Positions 15,984 to 25,031 of a stretch of 58,617 bases of DNA are shown piece after piece (positions within the stretch are counted from its first letter, which is position 1; each line of letters begins with the position of its first letter). The position numbers and the translations under genes were made by a program. Where the stretch lies: the NCBI GenBank assembly GCA_017538965.1, contig JAFYHU010000060.1:1-58617 (forward strand), written 5' to 3'. The notes under the pieces are model-generated. The model was given only the letters and a program-made list of their open reading frames with translations, searched no databases and was not told where the DNA came from. This DNA is from Oscillospiraceae bacterium. Lineage in GTDB: Bacteria; Bacillota; Clostridia; Oscillospirales; Oscillospiraceae.

Positions 15984-16637
15984 TCAGAGATTAAAAGACT
16001 GTGTGCTGCTGAGATTTTTCTTTTTGGGGGCCGGGCTCAGATCAAAGTCGGACAGGTCCAGCTCCATGGCCGGTTCCGGCTTGCCCGCGCGGGAAACCTC
16101 CTGCTCGATGGAGCGGACGGCTTCGTCAATATCCACTTCTTCGACTTCGACTTCTTCCTCAACGGCTTCTTCCTCCTCCGGGAGGCCGACCTCGTCGTTC
16201 ATCGCATCGAGCGTCTTCAGCTGGTCATTGCAGACCTTGCGGGCTTTCTCAAAGAACGCTCTCGTGGCGCTCTGGGCATCGGCCAGGCGGCGCTCTTCCG
16301 TAGCGGTCAGTTCTTCAATGGAACCGACGCGCTCCTTGACCTGGCGCTCGGCATCCTCGATCATGGCGGCGGCGCGCTGACGGGCGTCGCTCTCGATCTG
16401 AACGGCAAGCTTCTGCGCCGAGAGAATCGCCAGATTCAGCGCTTCCTCGTTGGCACGATATTCTTCAATCTTGTCAACAAGAACCTTCATCTTGCTTTTC
16501 AGCACGGCGTTTTCCTTCTGGGAGCTTGAAATGTCCTCCGCAAGCTCTTCCAGGAAATCGTCCACCGAGGCCATATCGTAGCCATTCATTCTGGACTTTT
16601 CAAAAGTCTTTTCACGGATGTCCTGAGCGGTAATCAT
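15984..16637 (-). CDS. divIVA: Cell-division/polarity protein DivIVA
   Basis: Recruits division and wall-synthesis proteins to curved membrane. 217 residues from ATG 16637, which gives the classic MITAQDIREKTFEK start; the in-frame GTG at 16649 would add four residues and has no better ribosome site. An N-terminal membrane-binding segment and GYDMASVDDFLEEL are followed by a long coiled coil to about residue 150, then an acidic, Glu/Val-rich stretch. It lies 65 bases after sepF in the division cluster. Confidence 0.93.
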   Translation of the reverse strand: MITAQDIREKTFEKSRMNGYDMASVDDFLEELAEDISSSQKENAVLKSKMKVLVDKIEEYRANEEALNLAILSAQKLAVQIESDARQRAAAMIEDAERQVKERVGSIEELTATEERRLADAQSATRAFFEKARKVCNDQLKTLDAMNDEVGLPEEEEAVEEEVEVEEVDIDEAVRSIEQEVSRAGKPEPAMELDLSDFDLSPAPKKKNLSSTQSFNL

Positions 16638-16702
16638 GCTATGTTCCACCTTTCAATGATTGATGTATATGATAGAGAATGGAAGAAATACAAAAGAAGG
16701 GA

Positions 16703-17272
16703 TCAGGCCGGGGGCGCACTCTGTCCGGAGGAAGAGAGCTCTTCCGCGCCGAGCACATCGACATTCTGCGGCGTGACAAAATAGGTTTTTGCCGAGATCG
16801 GCGTAATCTTTCCCTGAAGCGCATAGGCGATGCCCGAGAGGAAATCGAGCAGACGCCTGGCAAGTTCGGTCGGGACGCCCTCTAGCGTCATCACAATGCT
16901 CCGCCCCTGTGTCAGATGCTGTACCAGATCTCCCGCTTCGTCGAAGTTCTTGGGGTTAAAGAGAATCACCTGCTGCTCGGTCCCGCCGAATTCCACCGTA
17001 CGCTCACGGGAAGTCAGGCGCGGTCTGGCGGGCTTTTTTCTCCCCAGCGCGGAAAAGATCCCTTTTCCGCCGCCTTCCTGTGGAGCCGGCGCCGGGCTTT
17101 CGCTTTCCTCCTCCGCCGGTTCCGGCGCCTCTCTGCCGCCGAAAGTATTTTCAAATTCGAGCTGCGCTTCCGTCGGTACGGCAGGCTGGGAGGCGGGGTC
17201 GGCCCCCTCATAAAAGTCGTCCTCGTCCTCGTAAGGCTGCGTCAGCTTTCTAAGTTCATCCATGAAGCCCAT
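16703..17272 (-). CDS. sepF: Cell-division protein SepF
   Basis: Membrane-bound FtsZ partner that bundles or aligns FtsZ filaments. 189 residues: a short amphipathic N-terminus (MGFMDELRKL), a disordered acidic/Pro linker of about 55 residues, and the C-terminal SepF domain (VILFNPKNFDEAGDLVQHL, SIVMTLEGV, ISAKTYFVTPQNVDV). ATG 17272 follows GGAGG. It sits 15 bases after yggS, the ylmE-ylmF arrangement of Firmicutes. The usual ylmG and ylmH genes between sepF and divIVA are missing here. Confidence 0.94.
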   Translation of the reverse strand: MGFMDELRKLTQPYEDEDDFYEGADPASQPAVPTEAQLEFENTFGGREAPEPAEEESESPAPAPQEGGGKGIFSALGRKKPARPRLTSRERTVEFGGTEQQVILFNPKNFDEAGDLVQHLTQGRSIVMTLEGVPTELARRLLDFLSGIAYALQGKITPISAKTYFVTPQNVDVLGAEELSSSGQSAPPA

Positions 17273-17287
17273 GGGTTGATCCTCCGA

Positions 17288-17998
17288 TCATGTTGTTGTG
17301 GTATTCCGTGGGCCGAAAATCCCTGAGCCTATCCGAACCAGGTTCGCACCGCAGCGAACAGCCTCGGCGAAATCGCCGGACATGCCCATGGATAAAAAAT
17401 CCATGCGTATATTATCGTATTTTTTTTGCCTGTTGTCAACAAAAAGCTTTTGCATTTGCAGAAAAAATGGCCTGTTGTCCTCCGGTTTTGCGCAAATCGG
17501 CGGAATTGCCATCAGTCCGCGCACCCGGAGAGCGGGAAAGCGGGCCGCCTCCTCCAGCACGGATTCCAGTTCTTCCGGCCGAAATCCGCTCTTGGACGCC
17601 TCGTTTCCGATGTTGATTTCGAGCAGCACGTCCTGAACCAGACCGCGTTTTTCCGCAATCCGGGAGATTTCCTGCAGCAGAGGGAGGCTGTCCGCCGAAT
17701 GGATCAGCGCACAGAGCCCGACGACCTGCCGGACCTTGTTTTTCTGCAGATGCCCGATGAAATGCAGCGGGACGCCGTCATAGGCGCCGAGCTCGTTCTT
17801 CTCGAGCATCTCCTGCACCCGGTTTTCGCCGCAGATGTCCACCCCCGCTTTCACCGCAGCGCGGACGGCTTCGGCGCCGTTCGTCTTTGTCGCCGCCGCA
17901 AGCAGGATTTCGTCCGGATCCCGGCCTGCCTCGCCTGCCGCCCGGGCGATTTCCGCCCGGATGTTTTTCACATTTCGTTCAATCTCCGCCGGCGTCAT
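17288..17998 (-). CDS. yggS: YggS/YlmE family pyridoxal-phosphate homeostasis protein
   Basis: Single-domain PLP-binding barrel protein that buffers cellular PLP. 236 residues from ATG 17998 (MTPAEIERNVKNI), preceded by AAGGAG; an upstream in-frame start inside miaA is not credible. The PLP Lys lies in AAATKTNGAE, and HFIGHLQKNKV and FLSMGMSGDF...VRIGSGIFG are diagnostic. It overlaps the miaA end by 20 bases, indicating coupling, and precedes sepF. Confidence 0.94.
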   Translation of the reverse strand: MTPAEIERNVKNIRAEIARAAGEAGRDPDEILLAAATKTNGAEAVRAAVKAGVDICGENRVQEMLEKNELGAYDGVPLHFIGHLQKNKVRQVVGLCALIHSADSLPLLQEISRIAEKRGLVQDVLLEINIGNEASKSGFRPEELESVLEEAARFPALRVRGLMAIPPICAKPEDNRPFFLQMQKLFVDNRQKKYDNIRMDFLSMGMSGDFAEAVRCGANLVRIGSGIFGPRNTTTT

Positions 17999-18950
17999 AT
18001 CCGTCTCCTTTTTCCGAAAAGCACTCCCGGACCCGTTCTGCCATCTCATCGGTCGTCAGGCGGTCCGCATACAGCCAGAGAGCTTCTTCGTGCCGCCGGA
18101 ACCAGGTCAGCTGCCGCTTGGCATAGCGCCGGGTCGCCTGTTTGATGAGCGCGACGGCCTCGTCCCGCGGGATTTCGCCGCGGAGCGCCCAGGCCGCCTG
18201 ACGGTAACCGATGGCCTGCATGCAGGTGCTGTCCGGGGAAATCCCTCTGTCCAGCAGTCGGGCCGTCTCTTCGAAAAGTCCCTCGCGGCACATTCGATCC
18301 ACCCGCTGTTCGATCCGTTCATACAGCTTCCCGCGGTCTTCAAAACAGAGAACCGTATAGAGCGCCTGAAAGGCGGGGGGCTGTTTCCGGCTCTCCTCGT
18401 CGTGCAGGGTCTGCGTCCGACCCGTCAGACGGTAAATTTCGAGCGCGCGGATGATGCGCCGGCGGTCGGTCGGAGCCAGTTTCCCGGCCCGTTCGGGGTC
18501 CACCTCCGCCAGACGGGCGAGCATTTCCTCGCCGCCCAGCCGGTCAAAGTCCCGCGCGAGCTCTTCGCGGCAGGTTCCGTCCTCCGCCTCCGTCCCGGCA
18601 AAGCGGCGTCCGGCAAGAAGGGCGTCGATATAGAGGCCCGTTCCGCCGACGACAATCGGCTGCTTTCCCTGCGCGAAGAGACGGCGGCAGACCTGCCCGG
18701 CCTCTTCGGCATAGCGCGAGACGGAGTAGTTTTCCCCGGGATCGACGAGATCGAGCATGTGGTGCGGGACCTGCCGCTGCTCAAAGGGGCTCGCCTTCGC
18801 CGTGCCGATATCCATGCCGCGGTAAACCTGCATCGAATCGGCCGAGACGATTTCGCCGTTCAGGCGCTGCGCCAGGGCGATGCCCAGGGCGGTCTTGCCG
18901 GAAGCGGTCGGTCCGGCGATGACCAGCAGTTTTTTCCTTTTTTCGTCCAT
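17979..18950 (-). CDS. miaA: tRNA dimethylallyltransferase MiaA
   Basis: Adds a dimethylallyl group to A37 of tRNAs reading UNN codons. The product is the substrate of MiaB, encoded divergently at 20999. 323 residues from ATG 18950 (MDEKRKKLLVIAGPTASGKT), with AGGA upstream. The P-loop GPTASGKT, the catalytic-site segment SADSMQVYRGMDIGTAK, VGGTGLYIDALL and KQATRRYAKRQLTWFR are present. It follows mutL after 23 bases, a common mutL-miaA pairing. Confidence 0.95.
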   Translation of the reverse strand: MDEKRKKLLVIAGPTASGKTALGIALAQRLNGEIVSADSMQVYRGMDIGTAKASPFEQRQVPHHMLDLVDPGENYSVSRYAEEAGQVCRRLFAQGKQPIVVGGTGLYIDALLAGRRFAGTEAEDGTCREELARDFDRLGGEEMLARLAEVDPERAGKLAPTDRRRIIRALEIYRLTGRTQTLHDEESRKQPPAFQALYTVLCFEDRGKLYERIEQRVDRMCREGLFEETARLLDRGISPDSTCMQAIGYRQAAWALRGEIPRDEAVALIKQATRRYAKRQLTWFRRHEEALWLYADRLTTDEMAERVRECFSEKGDGYDAGGD

Positions 18951-18973
18951 TCTGTCCGTCCTGCCGCCGCGGT

Positions 18974-20845
18974 CTACAGGATCCGCAGAAAGAGCTTTTC
19001 GAGGTCCTTCCTGCTGACGGTCACCGCCACGGGGCGCCCGTGCGGGCAGTATTTCACGCGGCCGCTCAGAACCTCGCGCACGAGGGCTTCCATTTCCTCC
19101 GGGCCGGTGTTCCATCCCGCCTTGATGGCCGCCTTGCAGGCCACCGTGTGATTCAGCTCATCCCGCGCCGCGAGAGGATCGGGCTTTCCGCCTTCGCGCA
19201 GATGCTGAAGAATCTCCTCCATCGCCGGCACCGCGTCATCCGGGAGGATGTCGGCCGGCACCGCACGCAGGATGACGGTCCGCTCTCCGTAGGGTTCGAG
19301 CTCAAAGCCGAACTCCAGAAACAGCTCTCCGAATTCTTCCAGAAGGGCCATGTCCTCTTCGCTCAGGCGGAGCGTCCGGGCCGTCAGCAGCTGCTGGGCC
19401 GGGGCAGGCTGGCTGCGCGCCTTCAGGCGGTCAAAGTTCATCCGTTCGTGCGCCGCATGCTTGTCGATCAGGATGAGGCGGTCCCCGGCTTCCACCGCAA
19501 TATAGGTTTTGAAGGCCTCCCCCAAGATCTTGTGGTCCGGAACGGCCGGGATATCAACATTTTGAACCGACTTTTCGACAGCTTCGCTTTTTCCGGCGGT
19601 GCCGTCATCCGCCGGAAACGCTTCCGAAGGCTCTCCGACGCGGCGGTATTCCGAAGAAGGCTGGAAAAGGGACTGCTGCACCGCGCTTTCCGGCACGGAA
19701 TAGAGAACTTCGGCAGCGTGCGATGCCTCCTGCCGGAGCGGGGAGACCGGGTTCGGAGCCGACGGCGCTTCCCTTTCCTCCGGCACAGTCGGAAAGCCGC
19801 CGTGTTCCGGCGGAATCGGCGCGGCTTCCGGCGAAGTTTCTTCCGCCGCGAGGCGGTCCTCTTCGTTCAGCGTGTCCCGAACAGCCTGGCAGACCAGGCT
19901 GAAAATCCGTTTTTCCTCCGAAAACTTGACCTCCGTCTTTGCCGGATGGACGTTCACATCGACGGAGCCGGGCCGTATTTCCAGATACAGCACGCAGGCG
20001 GGATACCGACCCGTCAGCAGGCTGTTCCGGTACGCCTGTTCCAGCGCGCTCTGAAGCAGAACGGAGCGGATGAAGCGGCCGTTGCAGTAGAAAAACTGCG
20101 CGCTGCGGTTTCCCCTGCCGGCAGCCGGGGAAGACACAAAGCCCGTCAGCCGGAGATCGCCGTCCGTGCTGCAGACCGGCAGAAAGGACGAGGTCAGTTC
20201 CCGTCCCAGCAGCGCATAGGCGCAGGCGTCCGCCCGGCCGTCGCCGGGGGTAAAGAAGACTTCGTTCCCGTCCCGCAGAAAGCGGACGGAAATCTCGGGC
20301 CTGCCCAGCGCGCAGCGCAGACCCGCCTGAACGCAGGAGGAAGCCTCGCTGCGGTCGCTTTTCAGAAACTTCTGCCGGGCCGGGGTGTTGTAAAACAGGT
20401 CCCGGACGCAGATGCTGGTTCCGGACGGGCAGCCCGCGGCCTCCATCTCCTGAATGTCCCCGGCCTCCAGCGTCATCCGGGTTCCCTCGCTGTCCTCCGG
20501 TCGGCGGGTCAGCAGTTCGATGCGCGATACCGCCGAGATGGCCGCCAGCGCTTCTCCTCGGAAGCCCATCGTGGCAATGGCCTCGAGTCCGTGCTCGTCC
20601 GAGAGCTTCGAGGTGGCGTGCCGCAGGAAAGCAATGCCGGCGTCCTCCGGCGCCATGCCGCAGCCGTTGTCGGTCACGCGGATCATGGTGGCCCCGCCGT
20701 CACGGATTTCGACCGTGACCTGATCGGCGCCGGCGTCAAAGGCGTTTTCCATCAGTTCCTTGATGACCGAGGCCGGACGCTCGACCACTTCGCCGGCGGA
20801 AATCAGGTCGGCGACATGGGGAGATAAGAGGTTGATATGCGGCAT
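18974..20845 (-). CDS. mutL: DNA mismatch repair protein MutL
   Basis: Mismatch-repair ATPase and nicking endonuclease linking MutS to strand removal. 623 residues from ATG 20845 (MPHINLLSPHVADLISAGEVV), with AAGGAG upstream. The GHKL ATPase motifs ELMENAFDAGAD, DNGCGM and GFRGEALAAIS are present. After a variable Pro/Glu linker (about 335-430) the C-terminal domain has DKHAAHERMNFD, ACKAAIKAG and CPHGRP, the endonuclease-type motifs. The last acidic position of the DQHA-x2-E-x4-E motif is Asp rather than Glu. It heads the minus-strand operon and is divergent from miaB-mutS. Confidence 0.95.
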   Translation of the reverse strand: MPHINLLSPHVADLISAGEVVERPASVIKELMENAFDAGADQVTVEIRDGGATMIRVTDNGCGMAPEDAGIAFLRHATSKLSDEHGLEAIATMGFRGEALAAISAVSRIELLTRRPEDSEGTRMTLEAGDIQEMEAAGCPSGTSICVRDLFYNTPARQKFLKSDRSEASSCVQAGLRCALGRPEISVRFLRDGNEVFFTPGDGRADACAYALLGRELTSSFLPVCSTDGDLRLTGFVSSPAAGRGNRSAQFFYCNGRFIRSVLLQSALEQAYRNSLLTGRYPACVLYLEIRPGSVDVNVHPAKTEVKFSEEKRIFSLVCQAVRDTLNEEDRLAAEETSPEAAPIPPEHGGFPTVPEEREAPSAPNPVSPLRQEASHAAEVLYSVPESAVQQSLFQPSSEYRRVGEPSEAFPADDGTAGKSEAVEKSVQNVDIPAVPDHKILGEAFKTYIAVEAGDRLILIDKHAAHERMNFDRLKARSQPAPAQQLLTARTLRLSEEDMALLEEFGELFLEFGFELEPYGERTVILRAVPADILPDDAVPAMEEILQHLREGGKPDPLAARDELNHTVACKAAIKAGWNTGPEEMEALVREVLSGRVKYCPHGRPVAVTVSRKDLEKLFLRIL

Positions 20846-20885
20846 GAGGGCGTCTCCTTGCTGCTTCCGATGCATAAGATGGCTT

Positions 20886-20914
20886 ATTATACCCGTTTCG
20901 GAAAGAAAGTTCCA
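20886..20914 (-). promoter_or_regulatory. Likely promoter of the mutL-led operon
   Basis: A perfect TATAAT (20891-20886) lies 17 bases from a weak TGGAAC (20914-20909). Its start near 20880 gives a 35-base leader to MutL. It is back to back with the miaB promoter. Confidence 0.55.
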
Positions 20915-20924
20915 GTATTTTTTG

Positions 20925-20954
20925 TTGTGTCGGCGAGGGGATTTGTGATATACT
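20925..20954 (+). promoter_or_regulatory. Likely promoter of miaB-mutS
   Basis: TTGTGT (20925-20930), 18 bases, TATACT (20949-20954), with a TG one base upstream of the -10 (extended -10 type). Expected start near 20961. Confidence 0.55.
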
Positions 20955-20998
20955 TCCCGGGATAGAAACAAAACAGCGGAACGAAACGGAGAATCGCT

Positions 20999-22423
20999 TT
21001 GAAAACCGAAAGAACAAGCATTCCGCAGGAAGAGATCGGGCGCCAGCTCGAAATCTGCCATGCGCTTTCCGATCGGCTCGGAATTGACGGCGCGCAGCCG
21101 CTCGCCATGGTCGATACCTACGGCTGCCAGCAGAACGAAGCGGACAGCGAAAAGCTGCGCGGGTACCTGAGTGAGATGGGCTGCGGCTTTACGGAAGACG
21201 AATTCCAGGCCGACATCATCGTGGTAAACACCTGCGCGGTTCGCGAACACGCCGAGATGCGCGTGCTCGGAAACGTCGGCGCCCTCAACCATTCGAAGAA
21301 GGCCCGCCCCGAACAGATCATCGCGGTCTGCGGCTGCATGGTGCAGCAGCCCCATATGGCCGAAAAGCTCAAAAAATCCTACCCGATCGTCGATCTCGTC
21401 TTCGGCCCGCACGAGCTGTGGCGCTTTCCCGAGCTGCTGCAGCAGGTCCTCAGCAGGCACAGACGCGTTTTTGCCGCCGAAAAGAACGACGGCGTCATGG
21501 CCGAGGGCATCCCGCAGACACGGGACGGCAGGGTAAAGGCCTGGCTGTCGATCATGTACGGCTGCAACAACTTCTGCACCTACTGCGTGGTTCCCTATGT
21601 CCGGGGCCGCGAACGCTCGCGCCTTCCCGAAAACGTGATCGCCGAGGCCGAAGCGCTGGTAAAGGCCGGCTATAAGGACATCACCCTGCTCGGGCAGAAT
21701 GTCAACTCCTACGGGAAGGACCTCGGTCTGGACGTGGATTTTGCCGATCTGATCCGCAGCATCAACGCGATCCCGGGCGATTTCCTGATCCGCTTCATGA
21801 CCAGCCATCCGAAGGACGCCACCGAAAAGCTCTTCCGCACCATGGCGGAATGCGAAAAGTGCGCCCGGCATATTCACCTGCCCGTGCAGTCGGGCTCTAA
21901 CCGGATTCTGAAAGCGATGAACCGCAGCTATACCCGGGAGAAGTATCTGGAAGAGGTCGCCGCCGCCCGGGCGCTCATGCCCGATCTGGTTCTGACGACG
22001 GATATCATCGTGGGCTTTCCCGGCGAGACGGACGAGGACTTCGCCGAAACGCTCTCGCTGTGCGAAGAGGTCCGCTTTGATGCGATGTTTACCTTCATCT
22101 ATTCTCCGCGGGTCGGAACGCCGGCGGCCTCGATGCCCGATCCTTACAGCCGGGAAGACAAGCAGAAGCATTTCGACGCGCTGACGGAGCTCTCGAACCG
22201 GATTTCCGCCGAAAAGCATCTGCGCTATATCGGAACCCGGCAGCGGGTTCTCGTGGACGGCGAAACCGGGCGGGGAGAATACAATCTCTCGGCCCGCACC
22301 AACGGCGGCCGGCTGGTTCACCTGAAGGGCGACCCCGCCCTGATCGGCCGTTTTCTCGAGGTCGAAATCACCGGCGGCAACACCTGGGCTCTGTACGGAA
22401 AGGAAGGGAAGGGGAATGGCTGA
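20999..22423 (+). CDS. miaB: tRNA-2-methylthio-N6-dimethylallyladenosine synthase MiaB
   Basis: Radical-SAM methylthiotransferase acting on the i6A37 product of MiaA. 474 residues from TTG 20999 after GGAG. The order is the UPF0004 domain with cluster cysteines (TYGCQQNEAD, NTCAVREHAE, CGCMVQ), the radical-SAM motif CNNFCTYC, and a TRAM domain at the C-terminus (RQRVLVDGE...). Its last 8 bases overlap mutS. The divergent miaA and mutL make this a paired tRNA-modification and mismatch-repair locus. Confidence 0.95.
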   Translation: MKTERTSIPQEEIGRQLEICHALSDRLGIDGAQPLAMVDTYGCQQNEADSEKLRGYLSEMGCGFTEDEFQADIIVVNTCAVREHAEMRVLGNVGALNHSKKARPEQIIAVCGCMVQQPHMAEKLKKSYPIVDLVFGPHELWRFPELLQQVLSRHRRVFAAEKNDGVMAEGIPQTRDGRVKAWLSIMYGCNNFCTYCVVPYVRGRERSRLPENVIAEAEALVKAGYKDITLLGQNVNSYGKDLGLDVDFADLIRSINAIPGDFLIRFMTSHPKDATEKLFRTMAECEKCARHIHLPVQSGSNRILKAMNRSYTREKYLEEVAAARALMPDLVLTTDIIVGFPGETDEDFAETLSLCEEVRFDAMFTFIYSPRVGTPAASMPDPYSREDKQKHFDALTELSNRISAEKHLRYIGTRQRVLVDGETGRGEYNLSARTNGGRLVHLKGDPALIGRFLEVEITGGNTWALYGKEGKGNG

Positions 22424-25031
22424 GCTGACACCGATGAAGCGCCAGTATCAGGAGATCAAGGAGCAGCATCAGGACTGCCTGCTCTTTTTCCGCCTCGGCG
22501 ATTTCTATGAGATGTTCAACGATGACGCCGTGACCGCCTCCAGAGAACTGGACCTGGCGCTGACCACGCGTGACCGGAACGTCGAAGATCCGGACGAACG
22601 CACCCCGATGTGCGGGGTTCCCTATCACAGCGCCGAGGGCTATATTGCCAGACTCATTGCCAAAGGCTATAAAGTCGCCATCTGCGAACAGACGGAAGAT
22701 CCCGCGCTGGCAAAAGGGCTGGTGCAGCGGGACGTCATCCGCATCATCACGCCGGGCACCGTCACGGAAAGCTCGATGCTGGAGGAAGAGCGCAGCAACT
22801 ATATCTGCGCGGTGTATCTCGAACGCGGAAACGCCGGTGTCGCCTTCTGCGAGCTCAGCACGGGCGAATTCTGCTGCGCCGCCTTCACAAAGGGCGGCGA
22901 GGAGCATATCCGCAACGAGCTGGGGCGCTTTCAGCCGCGGGAAGCCGTGCTCTCCCCCGAAGCGGCGGAGAGCACGATCCTCGTTTCGTTTCTGCGGGAA
23001 CAGCTGAACGCGATGCCGGAGACGGACAGCGCGGCCTTCGACTATGCGCCCTGCGCAGAGCGCGTCTGCCGCCAGTTCGGCTTTTCGAAGATCGGGGATT
23101 CCGGTCTTCCCGAGGGAAGCAGTGCCGTCTGTGCCTGCGGGGCGCTGCTGCAGTATCTGGAAGAGACGCAGAAATTTGATCTGAAGCACCTGAGCCGGCT
23201 GGATGTCTTCTTCGGCGGCCGCTATATGGAGCTGGACTATACCGCCCGGCGCAGCCTCGAGCTCACCGAGTCGATGAGCAGCGGCGAGAAGAAGGGCAGT
23301 CTGCTCTGGGTGCTGGACAAGACCGCCACCGCCATGGGCAGCCGCCTTCTGCGCGCGTGGGTGGAGCGCCCGCTTCTCTCTGTCGCCGCCATCCGCCGCC
23401 GGCAGCTCGCCGTTCAGGAGCTGACGCAGGAGGCTGTCGTCCGCAGCGAACTGATGCGGGCCATGAAGGAAATCAGCGACATGCAGCGCCTGGTCAGCCG
23501 TACCGTCTACGGCAGCGCCGGCGGACGCGATCTGCGGCAGCTGGCCAACTGCATCGCCGTCCTGCCCCGCCTTCAGGAGCTGCTGAAGGACGCCCGGAGC
23601 GCGGAATTAAAAGAAATCGCCTCCATGGACGGGCTCAGGGATGTCATGGAGGAAATCAACAGAGCCGTCTGCGACGACCCGCCCTTCTCGGTGCGGGAGG
23701 GCGGCATCATCCGCGACGGCTTTTCGCAGGAACTGGACGAGCTGCGCCGGCTGCGCGACCACGGCGCCGAGAGCATCGCCGCTCTCGAGGAGAGGGAGCG
23801 GCAGAATACCGGCATAAAAAAGCTGAAGGTCGGGTACAACCGGGTTTTCGGCTACTATATCGACGTGCCCAAATCCGCCGGAGACGCCCCGCTTCCGGAG
23901 ACCTACATCCGCAAACAGACCCTTGTCTCGAACGAGCGCTATTTTACGCCCGAACTGAAGGAACTGGAAAACAGCCTGCTGAACGCGCGGGACCGGATCC
24001 AGTCGCTGGAATACGACTTTTTCTGCGAGGTCCGGGATCACGTGGCTGCCCAGGTCACCCGCATCCAGCAGACCGCCGGCCTCGTCGCGGCGCTGGACTG
24101 CTTCTGCTCGCTCGCCGAGACAGCCGTTCGGAACCGCTATACCATGCCCGAGGTTGACGCCTCCCGCGAACTTGTGATCCGGGACGGCCGGCATCCGGTC
24201 GTCGAACAGACGCTGAAGGACGTCCGCTTTGTCCCGAACGACACCTTCCTGAACACCGGTTCGGACCGGCTCGCCATCGTGACCGGGCCGAACATGGCGG
24301 GAAAGTCCACCTACATGCGCCAGACCGCGCTGATCGTTCTGATGGCGCAGATCGGGTCCTTCGTCCCGGCGAAATCGGCCGTCATCGGAATTGTGGACCG
24401 CGTCTTCACCCGTATCGGCGCCTCGGATGATCTGGCTTCGGGCCGCTCCACCTTCATGGTGGAGATGAGCGAGGTAGCCAACATTCTCCGCCATGCCACG
24501 GCGGCTTCCCTGCTGATTCTCGACGAGATCGGCCGCGGCACCTCGACCTATGACGGCATGGCCATTGCCCGCGCCATTCTGGAATACTGCGCCGACAAAC
24601 GCCGTCTCGGCGCCCGGACGATGTTCGCAACCCATTATCACGAGCTCTCCGAACTCGAAGGGGAACTGGACGGAATCCGGAACTACAACATCACGGCAAA
24701 GAAACAGAACGGAAAGCTGATCTTCCTGCGGAAGATCGTGCCCGGCGCAGCCGACGACAGCTACGGCATCGAGGTCGCCAAGCTCGCCGGCGTTCCGGAC
24801 GCCGTCATCGAACGGGCCAAGGAGAATCTTCAGGAGCTGATCGAAAACCGGGGGATTTCCTCCCTTCCGGGCAGGGCTGCGGAAAGCGATCCGGACCTCG
24901 ATCAGATCAGTTTTTCGGACATGCAGGCGGATGAGATCCGCGACATCCTGAAAAAGACCGATCTCAACGTTCTTACGCCGCTTGAGGCGATGAACCTGCT
25001 GTACACGCTGCAGCGGAAGGCGCAGTCATGA
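22416..25031 (+). CDS. mutS: DNA mismatch repair protein MutS
   Basis: Recognises mismatches and small loops in an ATP-dependent manner. 871 residues with all family regions: mismatch-reading FYE in LGDFYEMF, core and clamp domains, the ABC-type ATPase with Walker A GPNMAGKST, LDEIGRGTSTYDG, and a C-terminal helix-turn-helix. ATG 22416 overlaps the miaB end, and the final ATGA overlaps the CPBP gene, so the three genes are translationally coupled. Confidence 0.96.
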   Translation: MAELTPMKRQYQEIKEQHQDCLLFFRLGDFYEMFNDDAVTASRELDLALTTRDRNVEDPDERTPMCGVPYHSAEGYIARLIAKGYKVAICEQTEDPALAKGLVQRDVIRIITPGTVTESSMLEEERSNYICAVYLERGNAGVAFCELSTGEFCCAAFTKGGEEHIRNELGRFQPREAVLSPEAAESTILVSFLREQLNAMPETDSAAFDYAPCAERVCRQFGFSKIGDSGLPEGSSAVCACGALLQYLEETQKFDLKHLSRLDVFFGGRYMELDYTARRSLELTESMSSGEKKGSLLWVLDKTATAMGSRLLRAWVERPLLSVAAIRRRQLAVQELTQEAVVRSELMRAMKEISDMQRLVSRTVYGSAGGRDLRQLANCIAVLPRLQELLKDARSAELKEIASMDGLRDVMEEINRAVCDDPPFSVREGGIIRDGFSQELDELRRLRDHGAESIAALEERERQNTGIKKLKVGYNRVFGYYIDVPKSAGDAPLPETYIRKQTLVSNERYFTPELKELENSLLNARDRIQSLEYDFFCEVRDHVAAQVTRIQQTAGLVAALDCFCSLAETAVRNRYTMPEVDASRELVIRDGRHPVVEQTLKDVRFVPNDTFLNTGSDRLAIVTGPNMAGKSTYMRQTALIVLMAQIGSFVPAKSAVIGIVDRVFTRIGASDDLASGRSTFMVEMSEVANILRHATAASLLILDEIGRGTSTYDGMAIARAILEYCADKRRLGARTMFATHYHELSELEGELDGIRNYNITAKKQNGKLIFLRKIVPGAADDSYGIEVAKLAGVPDAVIERAKENLQELIENRGISSLPGRAAESDPDLDQISFSDMQADEIRDILKKTDLNVLTPLEAMNLLYTLQRKAQS

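Noticed and set aside
14296-16380. Long open frame on the plus strand opposite ileS and divIVA
   Set aside because: It is antisense to genes with clear homology, has no convincing ribosome site or motifs, and such openings are expected in GC-rich DNA.
19040-20827. 595-residue plus-strand frame opposite mutL
   Set aside because: It is antisense to confirmed MutL motifs and Arg-rich, with no ribosome site.
20846-22321. Extension of the MutL frame upstream of its ATG
   Set aside because: It runs antisense through miaB and past the mutL promoter; ATG 20845 has the ribosome site and canonical N-terminus.
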